This document shows, in pieces, positions 16,232 through 25,973 of a stretch of DNA of 64,000 nt. The notes under the pieces are model-generated. The model searched no databases and had not been told where the DNA came from. It saw only the letters and a list, made by a program, of their open reading frames with translations. How positions within the stretch are numbered: the first letter of the stretch is position 1; the number at the start of each line of letters is the position of its first letter. Both the position numbers and the translations under genes were made by a program. The stretch covers positions 62,001 to 126,000 of the forward strand of contig NZ_AROI01000020.1 in NCBI RefSeq assembly GCF_000410875.1, read 5' to 3'. The stretch is from Halopseudomonas pelagia CL-AP6. GTDB taxonomy: Bacteria; Pseudomonadota; Gammaproteobacteria; Pseudomonadales; Pseudomonadaceae.

Positions 16232-16433
16232 GCGCTATTCCACCTTATTCAAGTTGTAAGCATTGTCGCTGAAGCCGCCGGTGTTAGTGCTCGGGCATTG
16301 TTACAAGAGGTTTCTTTTGTACAAGTTTTTCGGCGTTTTGGCCAGACTTCTCCCGCTGTCTTACGGTCACCCCCAACCAGGTATCTGTCGGTTATACTGC
16401 CGGGCCTGCCAACCTTGATCTGGATACTTCAGT

Positions 16434-18779
16434 ATGGAATCTATTGCCTCGCGTATTGCCAGTGAACTGACGGTTCGCCCGGAACAGGTCGACGCCACTG
16501 TCAGACTGCTTGATGAAGGTGCCAGCGTGCCCTTCATTGCCCGTTACCGCAAGGAGGTCACCGGCAGCCTGGATGATACCCAGCTGCGCTATCTTGAGGA
16601 GCGGCTGCGCTATCTTCGCGAAATGGAAGACCGACGCCAGACGATTCTCAACAGCATCACCGAACAGGGCAAGCTAACCGCCGAACTGGAGCATGATATT
16701 CGCGGCGCTGAGACCAAGACCCGGCTGGAAGACCTGTACCTTCCGTACAAGACCAAGCGCCGCACCAAAGGCCAGATTGCTATCGAAGCAGGCCTTGAGC
16801 CGCTGGCGGATCAGCTGTTTGCTGATCCGACCCTGAGCCCCGAGCAGACCGCCGCAGGCTATGTTGATGCGGACAAAGGCTTTGCCGATGTCAAAGCGGC
16901 GCTGGACGGCGCTAAATATATTCTTATGGAGCGTTTCAGTGAGCAGGCCAGCCTGCTGGAAACGCTGCGTCGTGCATTGCGTGAAGATGGTCGGGTGGTT
17001 TCCAAGCTGGTGCCGGGCAAGGAGCAGGACGGTGCCAAGTTTCGTGACTATTTTGAGTACGCCGAGGCGCTGAGCAAGGTCCCGTCGCATCGCGCGCTGG
17101 CAATCTTGCGTGGCCGCAACGAAGGCATGCTGAGTATCGCCCTGGAGTTGGGTGATACTGACGCGCCTGCCGGTACGCCCCATCCCTGTGAGGGCATGAT
17201 CGCCCAGGCTTTTGACATCCGTGATCAGGGCCGCGCAGCCGACAAATGGCTGGCCGAAGTGGTGCGTTGGACCTGGCGGGTAAAATTGCTCGGGCATCTG
17301 GAAACCGAATTGCTCGGCGATCTGCGTGAAGGTGCCGAGGACGAAGCGATTCGCGTGTTCGCCAGTAACCTCAAGGACCTGCTGTTGTCAGCCCCCGCCG
17401 GGCCGCGGGTCACGCTCGGGCTGGACCCTGGGCTGCGCACCGGGGTCAAGGTGGTGGTGGTGGATGCCACCGGCAAGTTGGTTGATCACACCACCATATT
17501 CCCGCATGCGCCACGTAACCAATGGAACGAGTCGCTGGCCGTGCTGGCTGCGTTGAGCAAGAAACACAGCGTCACACTGGTTGCGATTGGCAATGGCACA
17601 GCGTCACGGGAATCCGACAAGCTGGCCAGCGAATTGCTCAAACTCTGTCCAGAGTTGCCGATGCAAAAGATTATGGTCTCGGAAGCGGGCGCCTCGGTCT
17701 ACTCTGCGTCGGAACTGGCCGCCAAGGAGTTTCCGCAGCTGGATGTAACCTTCCGCGGCGCGGTGTCCATTGCCCGGCGCCTGCAGGATCCGCTGGCTGA
17801 ACTGGTCAAAATCGACCCCAAATCCATCGGCGTTGGTCAGTACCAGCACGACGTTTCGCAAGTGAAGCTGGCGCGCAGCCTGGATGCGGTGGTGGAGGAT
17901 TGCGTTAACGCGGTCGGCGTAGACTTGAACACCGCCTCGGCGCCTTTGCTTACCCGCGTCTCGGGTCTGAACCCGAGCATCGCGCAGAATATTGTTGATT
18001 ATCGTGACCAGCATGGCGCTTTTGCCAGCCGCCGCGAACTGCTCAAAGTCAGCCGCCTGGGCGACAAGACCTTTGAGCAGGCCGCTGGCTTCCTGCGGGT
18101 GATGAACGGCAGCAATCCACTGGACGCCTCGGCGGTGCATCCCGAGGCCTATCCGCTGGTCGAACGTATTGCCAGCGAGACCGGTCGGGACATTCGTGGC
18201 CTGGTCGGCGATTCGGTATTCCTGCGTCAATTGGAGCCGTCGCGCTACACCGACGAGCATTTCGGCGTGCCGACCATCACCGATATCCTCAAGGAGCTGG
18301 ACAAGCCCGGCCGTGATCCGCGCCCCGAATTCAAGGCGGCTACTTTTCAGGACGGCGTGGAAAGCATTCGCGATCTCAAGCCCGGTATGCAGCTTGAAGG
18401 CGTGGTCAGCAACGTGGCCAATTTTGGCGCCTTTGTTGATATCGGCGTGCATCAGGACGGCCTGGTGCATATTTCCATGTTGTCGCAGCAGTTCGTCAAG
18501 GACCCGCGGGAAGTGGTCAAGGCCGGCGATATTGTTCGCGTCAAGGTGATGGAAGTGGACATTGCGCGGCAACGCATCAGCCTGACCATGCGCCTGTCTG
18601 ATGAGCCTGGTGCTGCAGGTGAGAAGGTTGGGCAGGCGTCAGGCGCGCAAGGTGAGCGCAATCGGAATCAGGGTAAGGGCCAGGGCCGCAATCAGTCTGG
18701 CGGGGCTGGTGCGCCAGCGCCAGCCGGTGGTACCTTTGCCAACTTGTTTGCCAATGCCAAAGACCTGAAGAAGCGCTGA
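16434..18779 (+). CDS. tex: Tex, S1-domain RNA-binding transcription accessory protein
   Basis: Cytoplasmic nucleic-acid-binding protein of 781 aa. It has a helical N-terminal part ([22 protein letters not shown]), a YqgF/RNase H-like domain ([22 protein letters not shown]), a helix-hairpin-helix segment ([18 protein letters not shown]) and a C-terminal S1 domain ([26 protein letters not shown]), then a Gly/Gln/Asn-rich tail. Tex is related to eukaryotic Spt6 and influences transcription and resistance to toxic compounds. A possible -10 (TATACT at 16393) lies upstream without a matching -35. The next gene starts 2 bp after the stop. Confidence 0.97.
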   Translation: MESIASRIASELTVRPEQVDATVRLLDEGASVPFIARYRKEVTGSLDDTQLRYLEERLRYLREMEDRRQTILNSITEQGKLTAELEHDIRGAETKTRLEDLYLPYKTKRRTKGQIAIEAGLEPLADQLFADPTLSPEQTAAGYVDADKGFADVKAALDGAKYILMERFSEQASLLETLRRALREDGRVVSKLVPGKEQDGAKFRDYFEYAEALSKVPSHRALAILRGRNEGMLSIALELGDTDAPAGTPHPCEGMIAQAFDIRDQGRAADKWLAEVVRWTWRVKLLGHLETELLGDLREGAEDEAIRVFASNLKDLLLSAPAGPRVTLGLDPGLRTGVKVVVVDATGKLVDHTTIFPHAPRNQWNESLAVLAALSKKHSVTLVAIGNGTASRESDKLASELLKLCPELPMQKIMVSEAGASVYSASELAAKEFPQLDVTFRGAVSIARRLQDPLAELVKIDPKSIGVGQYQHDVSQVKLARSLDAVVEDCVNAVGVDLNTASAPLLTRVSGLNPSIAQNIVDYRDQHGAFASRRELLKVSRLGDKTFEQAAGFLRVMNGSNPLDASAVHPEAYPLVERIASETGRDIRGLVGDSVFLRQLEPSRYTDEHFGVPTITDILKELDKPGRDPRPEFKAATFQDGVESIRDLKPGMQLEGVVSNVANFGAFVDIGVHQDGLVHISMLSQQFVKDPREVVKAGDIVRVKVMEVDIARQRISLTMRLSDEPGAAGEKVGQASGAQGERNRNQGKGQGRNQSGGAGAPAPAGGTFANLFANAKDLKKR

Positions 18780-18781
18780 CC

Positions 18782-19183
18782 ATGAGCCAACACCCCCATC
18801 TGCATGAGATCGCGAAAAACCGCATGAGTCCGTTTACCAAGATGCTCGGCTTGGAATTCAAGTCGCTTGAAAAGGGCTTGTGCACCCTGTTGCTGAGCAT
18901 CCGCGAGGAGCATTTCAACGGTACGGCGCGGGTGCATGGCGGCGTGATTTTCTCGCTGCTGGATTCGGCCATGGGCGCTGCTGCCTTCAGCGTGCTGGAG
19001 CCGCACGAATCCACTGCTACAGTGGAATGCAAGATCAACTACACGCGCGCGGTGATCGGTGGCGAACTGGAATGCTTTGGTAAGGTCGTACATGCGGGTA
19101 CCCGCACCGTAGTGGTGGATGGGGAAATCTGGCAGGACGGTGCGCTGGTGGCCAAGGCGCTGGGTACTTTTGCCCGGATCTGA
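18782..19183 (+). CDS. PaaI-family hotdog-fold thioesterase
   Basis: Small hotdog-fold protein of 133 aa with the PaaI-type sequence RVHGGVIFSLLDSAMGAAAF, where the Asp is the likely catalytic residue, and STATVECKINYTRAV on the neighbouring strand. Such enzymes hydrolyse acyl-CoA or phenylacetyl-CoA-like thioesters; the true substrate cannot be read from the sequence. It follows tex by 2 bp and is probably cotranscribed. The same tex-thioesterase-gshA order occurs in P. aeruginosa. Confidence 0.9.
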   Translation: MSQHPHLHEIAKNRMSPFTKMLGLEFKSLEKGLCTLLLSIREEHFNGTARVHGGVIFSLLDSAMGAAAFSVLEPHESTATVECKINYTRAVIGGELECFGKVVHAGTRTVVVDGEIWQDGALVAKALGTFARI

Positions 19184-19253
19184 TCCGTACTAATCACGTT
19201 CACGCTGGTACGCAGATCGTGCTGCCAGCCTGACAGCTTCAGGAGTGGCAACC

Positions 19254-20831
19254 TTGTCACCAACGTTTAGCAATACCCTTGAACTGCTGGCCCAACCGAC
19301 CTACCGCGAGCGGCTAAATGGCTGTCAGCATGGGATTGAAAAAGAAAGCCTGCGAACCACGCCAAGCGGTGATCTGGCGTGTACACCGCACCCGCTGGCG
19401 CTGGGCTCGGCGTTGACGCATCCGACCATTACTACCGATTATTCAGAAGCGTTGATCGAGCTGATCACCCCAGTCAGTACCAGCCTGGATACGCTGTTTG
19501 AGCATCTGGATATCACGCACCGCTTTGTTTACAGCCAGTTGGAACATGAGCTGCTGTGGACCGAGTCGATGCCCTGTAAGCTGCCGGCGGTGGATGCTGA
19601 TATTCCGATCGCCTGGTATGGCACCTCGAATATCGGCATGCTTAAGCATGTCTACCGGCGCGGTTTGGCCATTCGCTATGGCAAGGCCATGCAGTGCATT
19701 GCCGGCATTCATTACAACTTCTCGCTGCCGCCTCAGCTCTGGGCGGTGTTGCAGGAGCAGGCGGGCGACGCACGCTCGGCGCAGGATTATCAGTCCGAGC
19801 GCTATATGGATCTGATCCGTAACTTCCGCCGTTATGCCTGGCTGCTGATGTATCTGTTTGGCGCCTCGCCGGCGGTCTGTGCGACCTTCCTGCAAGGTCG
19901 TGATCACAAGCTGTTGCCGCTGGGCGAAAAAAGTCTGTACCTGCCCTATGCGACCAGCCTGAGGATGAGCGACCTGGGTTACAACAACAACGCTCAGTCC
20001 GGTCTCAACGTCTGCTACAACAGCCTGGACAGCTATATTGCCAGCATGCAGGAAGCCATCAGCTTGCCTTATGCGCGTTATGATCAGATGGGTACGCATG
20101 ACGCGCAGGGTCAGTGGCAGCAACTCAATACCAACCTGTTACAGATCGAGAACGAGTTCTACAGCCCTATTCGTCCCAAGCGAGTGACGCGCAGCGGCGA
20201 GAAGCCGGTATACGCCCTGGCTTCGCGCGGGGTGGAGTACATCGAAGTACGCTGTATGGATATCGACCCCTTTGTGCCGCTGGGTATAGAGCCGACCAGC
20301 GCCTGTTTTCTCGACAGCTTTTTACTCTACTGCGCTCTGCAGGACAGTCCTGCACTGACTGAAGAGGCTTGCACCGAGACCAGTGACAACTTTGCCCTGG
20401 CGGTCAAACGCGGCCGCGAGCCAGGCCTGCAGTTGGCGGATGGCGGCCAGTCGCGGGATCTGAAGGAATGGGGTCTGGCGCTGCTGGATGACATCGCTGA
20501 GTGTGCGAGTCTATTGGACCGCAGCCATCAGACCAGTGCCTACCGTGACAGCCTGGCGTTGCAGCGAGCGAAACTCGAGGATGCAGCGCTTACGCCTTCG
20601 GCACGAGTGTTGGCGGCGCTTGCCGAACACGACAACAGCTTCTTCCGCTTTGCCCTGGCCCAATCTCAAGCACATGCTCGCGAGCTGCTCAGCCGGCCGC
20701 TGGATGCCGAGACACTGCGCGCTTGCAGAGCCCAAGTCGACAGCTCCCTGGCGGAGCAGGCGGCCATAGAGGCGGCAGATGAAATGGATTTTGACAGCTT
20801 TGTCGAGAGCTATCTGAGTCAGCGCGCCTGA
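19254..20831 (+). CDS. gshA: Glutamate-cysteine ligase, TTG start
   Basis: First enzyme of glutathione synthesis, joining glutamate and cysteine with ATP; 525 aa, the proteobacterial type I family. Family blocks include GIEKESLRT, HPTITTDYSEALIELITP, WYGTSNIGMLKHVYRRGLA, GIHYNFSLPPQLW, VCYNSLDSYIASM and GVEYIEVRCMDIDPFVPLGI. The TTG at 19254 is preferred over GTG at 19245: AGGAG sits 8 bases upstream of the TTG, and that start places the HGIEKE block at the same distance from Met as I recall for P. aeruginosa GshA. The gene ends inside a 10-bp hairpin. Confidence 0.96.
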   Translation: MSPTFSNTLELLAQPTYRERLNGCQHGIEKESLRTTPSGDLACTPHPLALGSALTHPTITTDYSEALIELITPVSTSLDTLFEHLDITHRFVYSQLEHELLWTESMPCKLPAVDADIPIAWYGTSNIGMLKHVYRRGLAIRYGKAMQCIAGIHYNFSLPPQLWAVLQEQAGDARSAQDYQSERYMDLIRNFRRYAWLLMYLFGASPAVCATFLQGRDHKLLPLGEKSLYLPYATSLRMSDLGYNNNAQSGLNVCYNSLDSYIASMQEAISLPYARYDQMGTHDAQGQWQQLNTNLLQIENEFYSPIRPKRVTRSGEKPVYALASRGVEYIEVRCMDIDPFVPLGIEPTSACFLDSFLLYCALQDSPALTEEACTETSDNFALAVKRGREPGLQLADGGQSRDLKEWGLALLDDIAECASLLDRSHQTSAYRDSLALQRAKLEDAALTPSARVLAALAEHDNSFFRFALAQSQAHARELLSRPLDAETLRACRAQVDSSLAEQAAIEAADEMDFDSFVESYLSQRA

Positions 20832-20844
20832 GCTTCAGGCGCGC
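20822..20844. terminator. GC-rich hairpin spanning the gshA stop
   Basis: A 10-bp perfect stem (GCGCGCCTGA paired with TCAGGCGCGC) with a 3-nt loop includes the gshA stop codon and lies 17 bp before the stop of the convergent FliL-like gene. There is no T-run, so it could be an RNA-stabilising hairpin rather than an intrinsic terminator. Confidence 0.4.
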
Positions 20845-20861
20845 CACTCGATGGGACCCTA

Positions 20862-21266
20862 CTACTGGGTGACCAGGTTGGTGAAAAGCAAGTCATCTAC
20901 CAGCGGCTTGCCTTCCTCTTCTTCCAGTACCGCACGGACGGCCTCCAGCGCCTGCTTCTTGAGCTGCTCCTTGCCTTCCAGCGTGGCCAGCCCTTCAGGC
21001 GTCTGACGCCCGAACAACGACACCAGGGAGTTGCGAATCAACGGGTCGTGATACTGGATGCGCTCCACTGCAGTCGGATCGTTGGCGCGTAGCGCTACAT
21101 CGACTTTCATGTACTGGATGCGCGGCCCAGGCCCTATGGTGCCAACAAAGGAAGGGCTTAACTCCACATACTGTGCTCCCGGCGCGGCGGCCTTCTCACT
21201 GGCCTGTACCGGCAGCCAGACCGCCATCGACAACAACAGCACATACAGGGTGTTTCTCAATGACAT
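20862..21266 (-). CDS. FliL-like exported protein, function unknown
   Basis: Protein of 134 aa with a signal peptide (residues about 1-21, MSLRNTLYVLLLSMAVWLPVQA), then a FliL-like domain: YMKVDVALRANDP, IRNSLVSLFGRQTPEGLATLEGKEQLKKQAL and the terminal VDDLLFTNLVTQ, which matches the end of FliL. The N-terminal anchor helix of true FliL is replaced by a signal sequence, and no flagellar genes are nearby. Genuine FliL binds the stator in the basal body; whether this paralogue does is unknown. The ATG at 21266 has GGGAG 9 bases upstream. Confidence 0.82.
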   Translation of the reverse strand: MSLRNTLYVLLLSMAVWLPVQASEKAAAPGAQYVELSPSFVGTIGPGPRIQYMKVDVALRANDPTAVERIQYHDPLIRNSLVSLFGRQTPEGLATLEGKEQLKKQALEAVRAVLEEEEGKPLVDDLLFTNLVTQ

Positions 21267-21462
21267 CAGCGTTGACTCCCTTATCGTTGGCCTCAGGATA
21301 GCCGAGCTGGCCCTTGTCGCCAAACTTTCGTCGCCAGACTTTCTTCGGTAAACATTGCCTGTCGGATTCTTATGGGTGTCAATCAATTCAAGGTATGGTC
21401 ATTGACCCCGTTGCCCTGCATGCGACTAGACTGTATGAAAACCTGATAACAGTGGAGTCGTC

Positions 21463-22443
21463 ATGAAAGCTGTATTGTGCAAATCCTTTGGCCCGCCGAG
21501 TAACCTGGTACTGGAAGAGGCCGCTGATCCGGTCGCCAAGCCCAACGAAGTAATAGTCGATATTCACGCAGCCGGTGTTAACTTTCCCGACACTTTGATC
21601 ATTGAAGGCAAATACCAGATCAAGCCGCCATTCCCGTTTTCACCCGGCGGTGAAGCGGCGGGCGTGATCGCCAGCGTCGGTGACAAGGTCAAACACTTGA
21701 AGCCGGGTGACCGGGTCATGGGTCTGACCGGTTTTGGCAGCTTTGCCGAGCAGGTTGCCATCGATGCGTCGCGTATCCTGCCGATGCCCAAGGATATGGA
21801 TTTCGTTACCGCCGCCGGTTTCAGCATGACCTATGGCACTTCAATGCATGCGCTCAAACAGCGCGCTAACATTCAGCCTGGCGAAACGCTGCTGGTGCTC
21901 GGTGCTTCCGGCGGCGTGGGCTTGGCTGCAGTGGAGATCGGCAAAGCCATGGGCGCCCGAGTCATTGCCGCTGCGTCCAGCGCCGAGAAGCTGGAAGTAG
22001 CCAAGGCCGCTGGCGCCGATGAGCTGATCAACTACAGCGAAGTCAGCCTCAAGGATGCGGTCAAAGAGCTGACCAAGGGCCAGGGCGCGGATGTGATCTA
22101 TGATCCGGTCGGCGGCGATCTGTTTGATCAGGCAGTGCGCTCGATCAACTGGAAGGGTCGTTTGCTGGTAGTGGGTTTTGCCAGTGGCCGCATTCCCGAA
22201 TTCCCGGCGAACCTGGCGCTGCTCAAGGGCTCGTCCATCGTCGGCGTGTTCTGGGGCTCGTTTGCTGCCCGTGAGCCGCAGGCCAACCTGGAAAACTTCC
22301 AGCAACTGTTTGCCTGGTTCAGTGAAGGCAAGCTCAAGCCGTTGGTGTCTCTGACCTACAAGCTAGATGAGTACGAGGACGCACTCGAAGTGCTCAGCTC
22401 GCGCAAGGCCGTCGGCAAGGTCGTGGTTAAAGTCCGCGACTGA
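21463..22443 (+). CDS. Quinone oxidoreductase-like NADPH-dependent MDR protein
   Basis: Zinc-free medium-chain dehydrogenase/reductase of 326 aa, quinone oxidoreductase type. The N-terminal GroES-like half has GVNFPDTLIIEGKYQIKPPF and PGGEAAGVIASVGDKV; the Rossmann half has ETLLVLGASGGVGLAAVEIGKAMGARVIA with the Ala/Ser pattern of NADPH binders. No structural zinc cysteines are seen. Likely one- or two-electron reduction of quinones or enones; the substrate is not predictable. GGAG precedes the ATG. It converges with trmL. Confidence 0.9.
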   Translation: MKAVLCKSFGPPSNLVLEEAADPVAKPNEVIVDIHAAGVNFPDTLIIEGKYQIKPPFPFSPGGEAAGVIASVGDKVKHLKPGDRVMGLTGFGSFAEQVAIDASRILPMPKDMDFVTAAGFSMTYGTSMHALKQRANIQPGETLLVLGASGGVGLAAVEIGKAMGARVIAAASSAEKLEVAKAAGADELINYSEVSLKDAVKELTKGQGADVIYDPVGGDLFDQAVRSINWKGRLLVVGFASGRIPEFPANLALLKGSSIVGVFWGSFAAREPQANLENFQQLFAWFSEGKLKPLVSLTYKLDEYEDALEVLSSRKAVGKVVVKVRD

Positions 22444-22459
22444 TCATCCGTGCTCTTTA

Positions 22460-22927
22460 TCAAAGTCCGGCGCCGGTAAAGCCTTGCTGGCGCCAGGCTT
22501 CGTAAATCAGCACGGCGGCACTGTTGGACAGATTCAGGCTGCGGCTGCCCGGCATCATGGGCACGCGCAGCACCTGATCCGCAGGCAGGGCGTCGCGTAC
22601 CTCGGCAGGCAGCCCACGGCTTTCCGGCCCAAACAGAAATAAATCCCCCGGCTTGAATGTCACCTCACTGAACCCGTGCTTGCCCTTGGTGCTCAAGGCA
22701 AAAACCCGTGCTGGCTTTACTGCTGCCAGGCAGGCGTCCAGATTGGGGTAGGTCTTCACCGCAGCAAATTCGTGGTAGTCCAGCCCGGCTCGGCGCAAGC
22801 GCTTGTCATCCAATTCAAACCCAAGCGGTTCGATCAGATGCAGCTGGCAGCCGGTGTTGGCGCACAGACGAATGATGTTGCCGGTATTGGGCGGGATTTC
22901 AGGTTCGAGCAGGGCGATATGGAACAT
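22460..22927 (-). CDS. trmL: tRNA (cytidine/uridine-2'-O-)-methyltransferase TrmL
   Basis: Small SPOUT methyltransferase of 155 aa, a size typical of TrmL, which 2'-O-methylates the wobble nucleotide of tRNA-Leu. Seen motifs are [18 protein letters not shown] at the N-terminus, FGPESRGLP in the trefoil-knot SAM site and [24 protein letters not shown] at the C-terminus. Start ATG 22927. It is the next gene beyond ntrC, on the same strand, but a terminator at about 23040 separates them. Confidence 0.95.
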   Translation of the reverse strand: MFHIALLEPEIPPNTGNIIRLCANTGCQLHLIEPLGFELDDKRLRRAGLDYHEFAAVKTYPNLDACLAAVKPARVFALSTKGKHGFSEVTFKPGDLFLFGPESRGLPAEVRDALPADQVLRVPMMPGSRSLNLSNSAAVLIYEAWRQQGFTGAGL

Positions 22928-23020
22928 AGGCGTGCCATTGGATGCGATGTGGAGCGCAGTCTAGGTGTTGGCGCGCGTAGCGGCAAGCCGCAAGCGGGCA
23001 ACTGCTTTTCCTTCGTCCAT

Positions 23021-23060
23021 AAAAAAAGGCGACTCTGGCCTGCCTGAACCAGAGTCACCC
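23021..23060 (-). terminator. Intrinsic terminator downstream of ntrC
   Basis: An 8-bp stem (GACTCTGG at 23031-23038, CCAGAGTC at 23049-23056) followed, on the minus strand, by a run of seven T. It lies about 60 bp after the ntrC stop and should end the ntrBC transcript. Confidence 0.85.
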
Positions 23061-23117
23061 CAAATACACCCAATGTTACTAAAGCATCAAGCGTGCCAGC
23101 TTTACCGGGAAGCCGGG

Positions 23118-24548
23118 TTATTCGCTCTCGTCTTCGTCATTGCCGTCGATATTCATACCCAGTTCTTTGATCTTGCGGGTCAGCGTATTACGACCCCAGC
23201 CCAGCAACTGCGCTGCATCGCGGCGTCTGCCGGCGGTGTGCTTAAGGGCTGTTTCGATCATGATGCGCTCGAACGCCGGTACCGCAATATCGAGCAAATT
23301 GGACACGCCGCGGGCCAGCTCCTGATCGGCCCAGGTGCGCAAACTTTGCTCCCAATGGCCATCGGGCGCACTGTCCTGGTGCTGGGTGAGCATTTCCGGG
23401 GGCAGATCTTCGATCAGGACCTCACGGCTGGAGGCCATGACGGTGATCCAGCGGCAGGTGTTCTCCAGTTGGCGTACGTTGCCGGGCCAGGGCAGGTTGC
23501 GTAGGTAGTCCTGAGTTTGCGGCTTAAGTACCTTGGGCTCGACCGCCAGCTCCTGAGCCGCGCGTGCGAGGAAATGTTGGGCCAGTGCGGGAATATCTTC
23601 GCGGCGCTCGGATAGCTTGGGAATGTGAATGCGGATCACATTGAGGCGATGGAACAGATCTTCGCGAAAGCCGCCGGCCTGTACCAGTCCTTCCAGGTTC
23701 TGGTGGGTGGCGGCAATGATTCGCACATCGACCTTGATCGGCGTATGCCCGCCGACCCGATAGAACTCGCCGTCGGCCAGCACGCGCAGCAGGCGCGTCT
23801 GGGTTTCGGCGGGCATGTCGCCGATCTCATCGAGAAACAGGGTGCCGCCGTCAGCTTGTTCGAAACGTCCACGGCGTTGCACTGCAGCGCCGGTAAAGGC
23901 GCCTTTCTCGTGACCGAACAGTTCCGATTCCATCAGATCCTTGGGAATCGCTGCCATGTTCAACGCAATAAAGGGATTGCGTGCCCGCGGGCTGTGGCGA
24001 TGCAGGGCGTGGGCTACCAATTCCTTACCGGTACCGGATTCACCGTTGATCAATACGGTGATGTTCGAGTGGGAAAGGCGGCCGATAGCGCGAAAGACCT
24101 CCTGCATGGCTGGAGCTTCGCCGATGATTTCAGGCGTGCGCGCCTGCGCTGGATCCGGCTCCTGACCATCCTGCTCGCGGCTGTGTGCGAGTGCCCGGCG
24201 TACCAGGGCAACGGCCTCGTCCACGTCGAATGGTTTCGGCAGGTACTCGAATGCCCCGCCCTGATAGGACGCCACCGCACTGTCCAGATCGGAATGCGCG
24301 GTCATGATGATCACCGGCAGTTTGGGAAACTGCTCGCGAATGCTCGCGAGCAATTCCAGACCGCTGGTACCGGGCATGCGGATGTCGCTGATCAGTACGT
24401 CCGGGTGCTGACGTTGCAGGCGGGCCAGAGCGCTGTCGGCATTATCGAAGCTGACCGGCTCCATGCCCTCCTGCTGCAATGCCTTTTCCAACACCCAGCG
24501 GATTGATCGGTCGTCATCAACAATCCAGACATTTTCAGCTCGGCTCAT
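23118..24548 (-). CDS. ntrC: NtrC, sigma-54-dependent nitrogen response regulator
   Basis: Enhancer-binding protein of 476 aa. The receiver has DDD 11-13 and phospho-acceptor D55 ([15 protein letters not shown]). The central AAA+ domain carries Walker A GESGTGKE, the sigma-54-contacting GAFTGA loop and Walker B-region [13 protein letters not shown]. The C-terminal Fis-type HTH reads [24 protein letters not shown]. The ATG at 24548 has GGGAGA upstream; the open frame extends further but without conservation. It follows ntrB by 4 bp and, with NtrB, activates glnA and other nitrogen genes when glutamine is scarce. Confidence 0.97.
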   Translation of the reverse strand: MSRAENVWIVDDDRSIRWVLEKALQQEGMEPVSFDNADSALARLQRQHPDVLISDIRMPGTSGLELLASIREQFPKLPVIIMTAHSDLDSAVASYQGGAFEYLPKPFDVDEAVALVRRALAHSREQDGQEPDPAQARTPEIIGEAPAMQEVFRAIGRLSHSNITVLINGESGTGKELVAHALHRHSPRARNPFIALNMAAIPKDLMESELFGHEKGAFTGAAVQRRGRFEQADGGTLFLDEIGDMPAETQTRLLRVLADGEFYRVGGHTPIKVDVRIIAATHQNLEGLVQAGGFREDLFHRLNVIRIHIPKLSERREDIPALAQHFLARAAQELAVEPKVLKPQTQDYLRNLPWPGNVRQLENTCRWITVMASSREVLIEDLPPEMLTQHQDSAPDGHWEQSLRTWADQELARGVSNLLDIAVPAFERIMIETALKHTAGRRRDAAQLLGWGRNTLTRKIKELGMNIDGNDEDESE

Positions 24549-24552
24549 AGGG

Positions 24553-25632
24553 TTAGTCTCCCGGTATGGGTTCCAGTGGCAGGAACAGGGTAAACACGGT
24601 GCGGCCGGAGGTGCTCTCGCATTCAATCAAGCCCTGGTGCTGGCTAATGATGTTCTGCGTAATAGAGAGCCCCAGTCCGGTGCCTTCGGCACGGCCGCTG
24701 ACCATGGGATAAAAAATGCTTTCAACGATTTCGGCAGGAATGCCCGGCCCGTTATCAATCACTTCCAGACGGCAAACCAGCCGATGGCGTACCTGGCCGA
24801 TGGTGAACTGGCGCAGCGCGCGGGTGCGCAGCGTGATGCGGCCCTGGCGCAGGGCGCCACTTTCGGCGATCGCCTGCATGGCGTTGCGTACGATGTTCAA
24901 TAGCGCCTGAATCAATTGTTCGCGGTCAGCCATAATGTCTGGGATGCTCGGGTCGTAGTCGCGGCGCAGGGTTAGTTCGCCCTGGGTTTCCGCTTCGATG
25001 AGGCTGAACACGCGTTCGGTAATTTCGTGAATATTTAATGGCTGCAGATTGGGCGGACGATAAGGCCCGAGCATACGGTCGACCAGATTACGCAACCGGT
25101 CTGCCTCTTCGATGATGACATCGGTGTAGTCGCGTAGCGACGCTTCTGGCAGTTCGCGAGCCAGCAGCTGCGCCGCGCCGCGGATGCCGCCCAGCGGGTT
25201 CTTTATTTCGTGGGCCAGGCCCCGAACCAGCACTTTGGTGACTTCCTGTTTGGACAGCTGGGCTTCTTCCTTGGTGATGCGCAGCAGGCGGTCACGTGGG
25301 TGCAGCTCCATCAACAACCAGTTGGTGTTCTGGGTGCCTATGGGGGTTACTGAGTAGTCCACCATCAGCGTATGGCCGTTGGTCAGGTTGAGCTGCGCTT
25401 CGCGTTTGGTGAAAGGGTTGCCGTTCTGAATGGCGCTTTCCAGCGACTGTACGGCGGCCTGGGCATCATTGAATAGCTCACCAAAATGTTGCAACGAAAC
25501 GCGCTGGCCGCTTACCGCAAGTAGAATCTCCGCTGCGGGATTCATGTAGTTCACCCGTAGCTCGGCATCCAGCATGATGACGGCCGTGGTCAAGTTATCG
25601 AGAATCTGGCGTAAAAAGCGATCAGTCAGCAT
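24553..25632 (-). CDS. ntrB: NtrB, nitrogen-sensing histidine kinase
   Basis: Soluble kinase/phosphatase of 359 aa, with a PAS-like N-terminus (ILDNLTTAVIMLDAELRVNYMNPAAE), a HisKA box with His 141 (LAHEIKNPLGGIRGAAQLL) and an HATPase with NAMQAIAESG, DNGPGIPAEI and GTGLGLSITQNII. NtrB is controlled by PII (GlnK) binding and phosphorylates NtrC. The ATG at 25632 has AGGGA eight bases upstream. A GG-N10-GC sigma-54-like element lies 30 bp upstream and an NtrC box 283 bp upstream, suggesting nitrogen-responsive self-control. Confidence 0.97.
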   Translation of the reverse strand: MLTDRFLRQILDNLTTAVIMLDAELRVNYMNPAAEILLAVSGQRVSLQHFGELFNDAQAAVQSLESAIQNGNPFTKREAQLNLTNGHTLMVDYSVTPIGTQNTNWLLMELHPRDRLLRITKEEAQLSKQEVTKVLVRGLAHEIKNPLGGIRGAAQLLARELPEASLRDYTDVIIEEADRLRNLVDRMLGPYRPPNLQPLNIHEITERVFSLIEAETQGELTLRRDYDPSIPDIMADREQLIQALLNIVRNAMQAIAESGALRQGRITLRTRALRQFTIGQVRHRLVCRLEVIDNGPGIPAEIVESIFYPMVSGRAEGTGLGLSITQNIISQHQGLIECESTSGRTVFTLFLPLEPIPGD

Positions 25633-25661
25633 GACTATTTCCCTGGTTTGTGCAGACAAAT

Positions 25662-25676
25662 GCAAGAAGCGAACCA
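25662..25676 (-). promoter_or_regulatory. Putative sigma-54 (-24/-12) promoter of ntrBC
   Basis: On the minus strand TGGTTCGCTTCTTGC keeps the invariant GG-N10-GC spacing and a perfect TTGC -12 box; the -24 box is weaker than consensus (TGGTTC for TGGCAC). The predicted start of transcription is near 25650, leaving an 18-nt leader that holds the ntrB ribosome site. Confidence 0.5.
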
Positions 25677-25914
25677 ATACGGGGCGCTCCGTCGTCTACT
25701 GGTCAGTCACACAAGACCTAACACGACAGGCGGCTGGGTGGCGGGTCCGCCACGGACGCCGCCCTGGCGCGTAAAGGCCTGTGTCAGCGAGTTGCGTGCT
25801 GCGGATCAGTTGGATTAATGCGTCACGCGCTAACGGCGACTAAGCGTCGGCGCAAGGCGGATGAGCAGGTTTGACGCAGGCTGTGCACGGAAAAAGCCGC
25901 TTGCGCCGTGAGTA

Positions 25915-25931
25915 TGCACAATAATAGTGCA
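25915..25931. promoter_or_regulatory. NtrC-binding box upstream of ntrB
   Basis: TGCACAATAATAGTGCA is a perfect inverted repeat (TGCAC-N7-GTGCA) matching the NtrC consensus TGCACC-N5-GGTGCA at ten of twelve half-site positions. It lies about 265 bp upstream of the predicted ntrB transcription start, a distance an enhancer-binding protein can act over. Confidence 0.65.
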
Positions 25932-25973
25932 TTACGACAGCCAGCATAGTGCGTGGGCCGGGCCGGCAGTGTG

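Larger units (their letters stand above)
25633..25973. other. 341-bp intergenic region upstream of ntrB
   Basis: No convincing gene. On the minus strand it holds a sigma-54-like promoter near the ntrB end (25662-25676) and a palindromic NtrC box near the DUF4124 end (25915-25931). The rest is GC-rich sequence with no strong hairpin and T-run, so readthrough from the DUF4124 gene is possible. Confidence 0.7.

Noticed and set aside
17604-18572. A 322-codon open frame opposite tex
   Set aside because: Antisense to conserved Tex domains with no motifs of its own.
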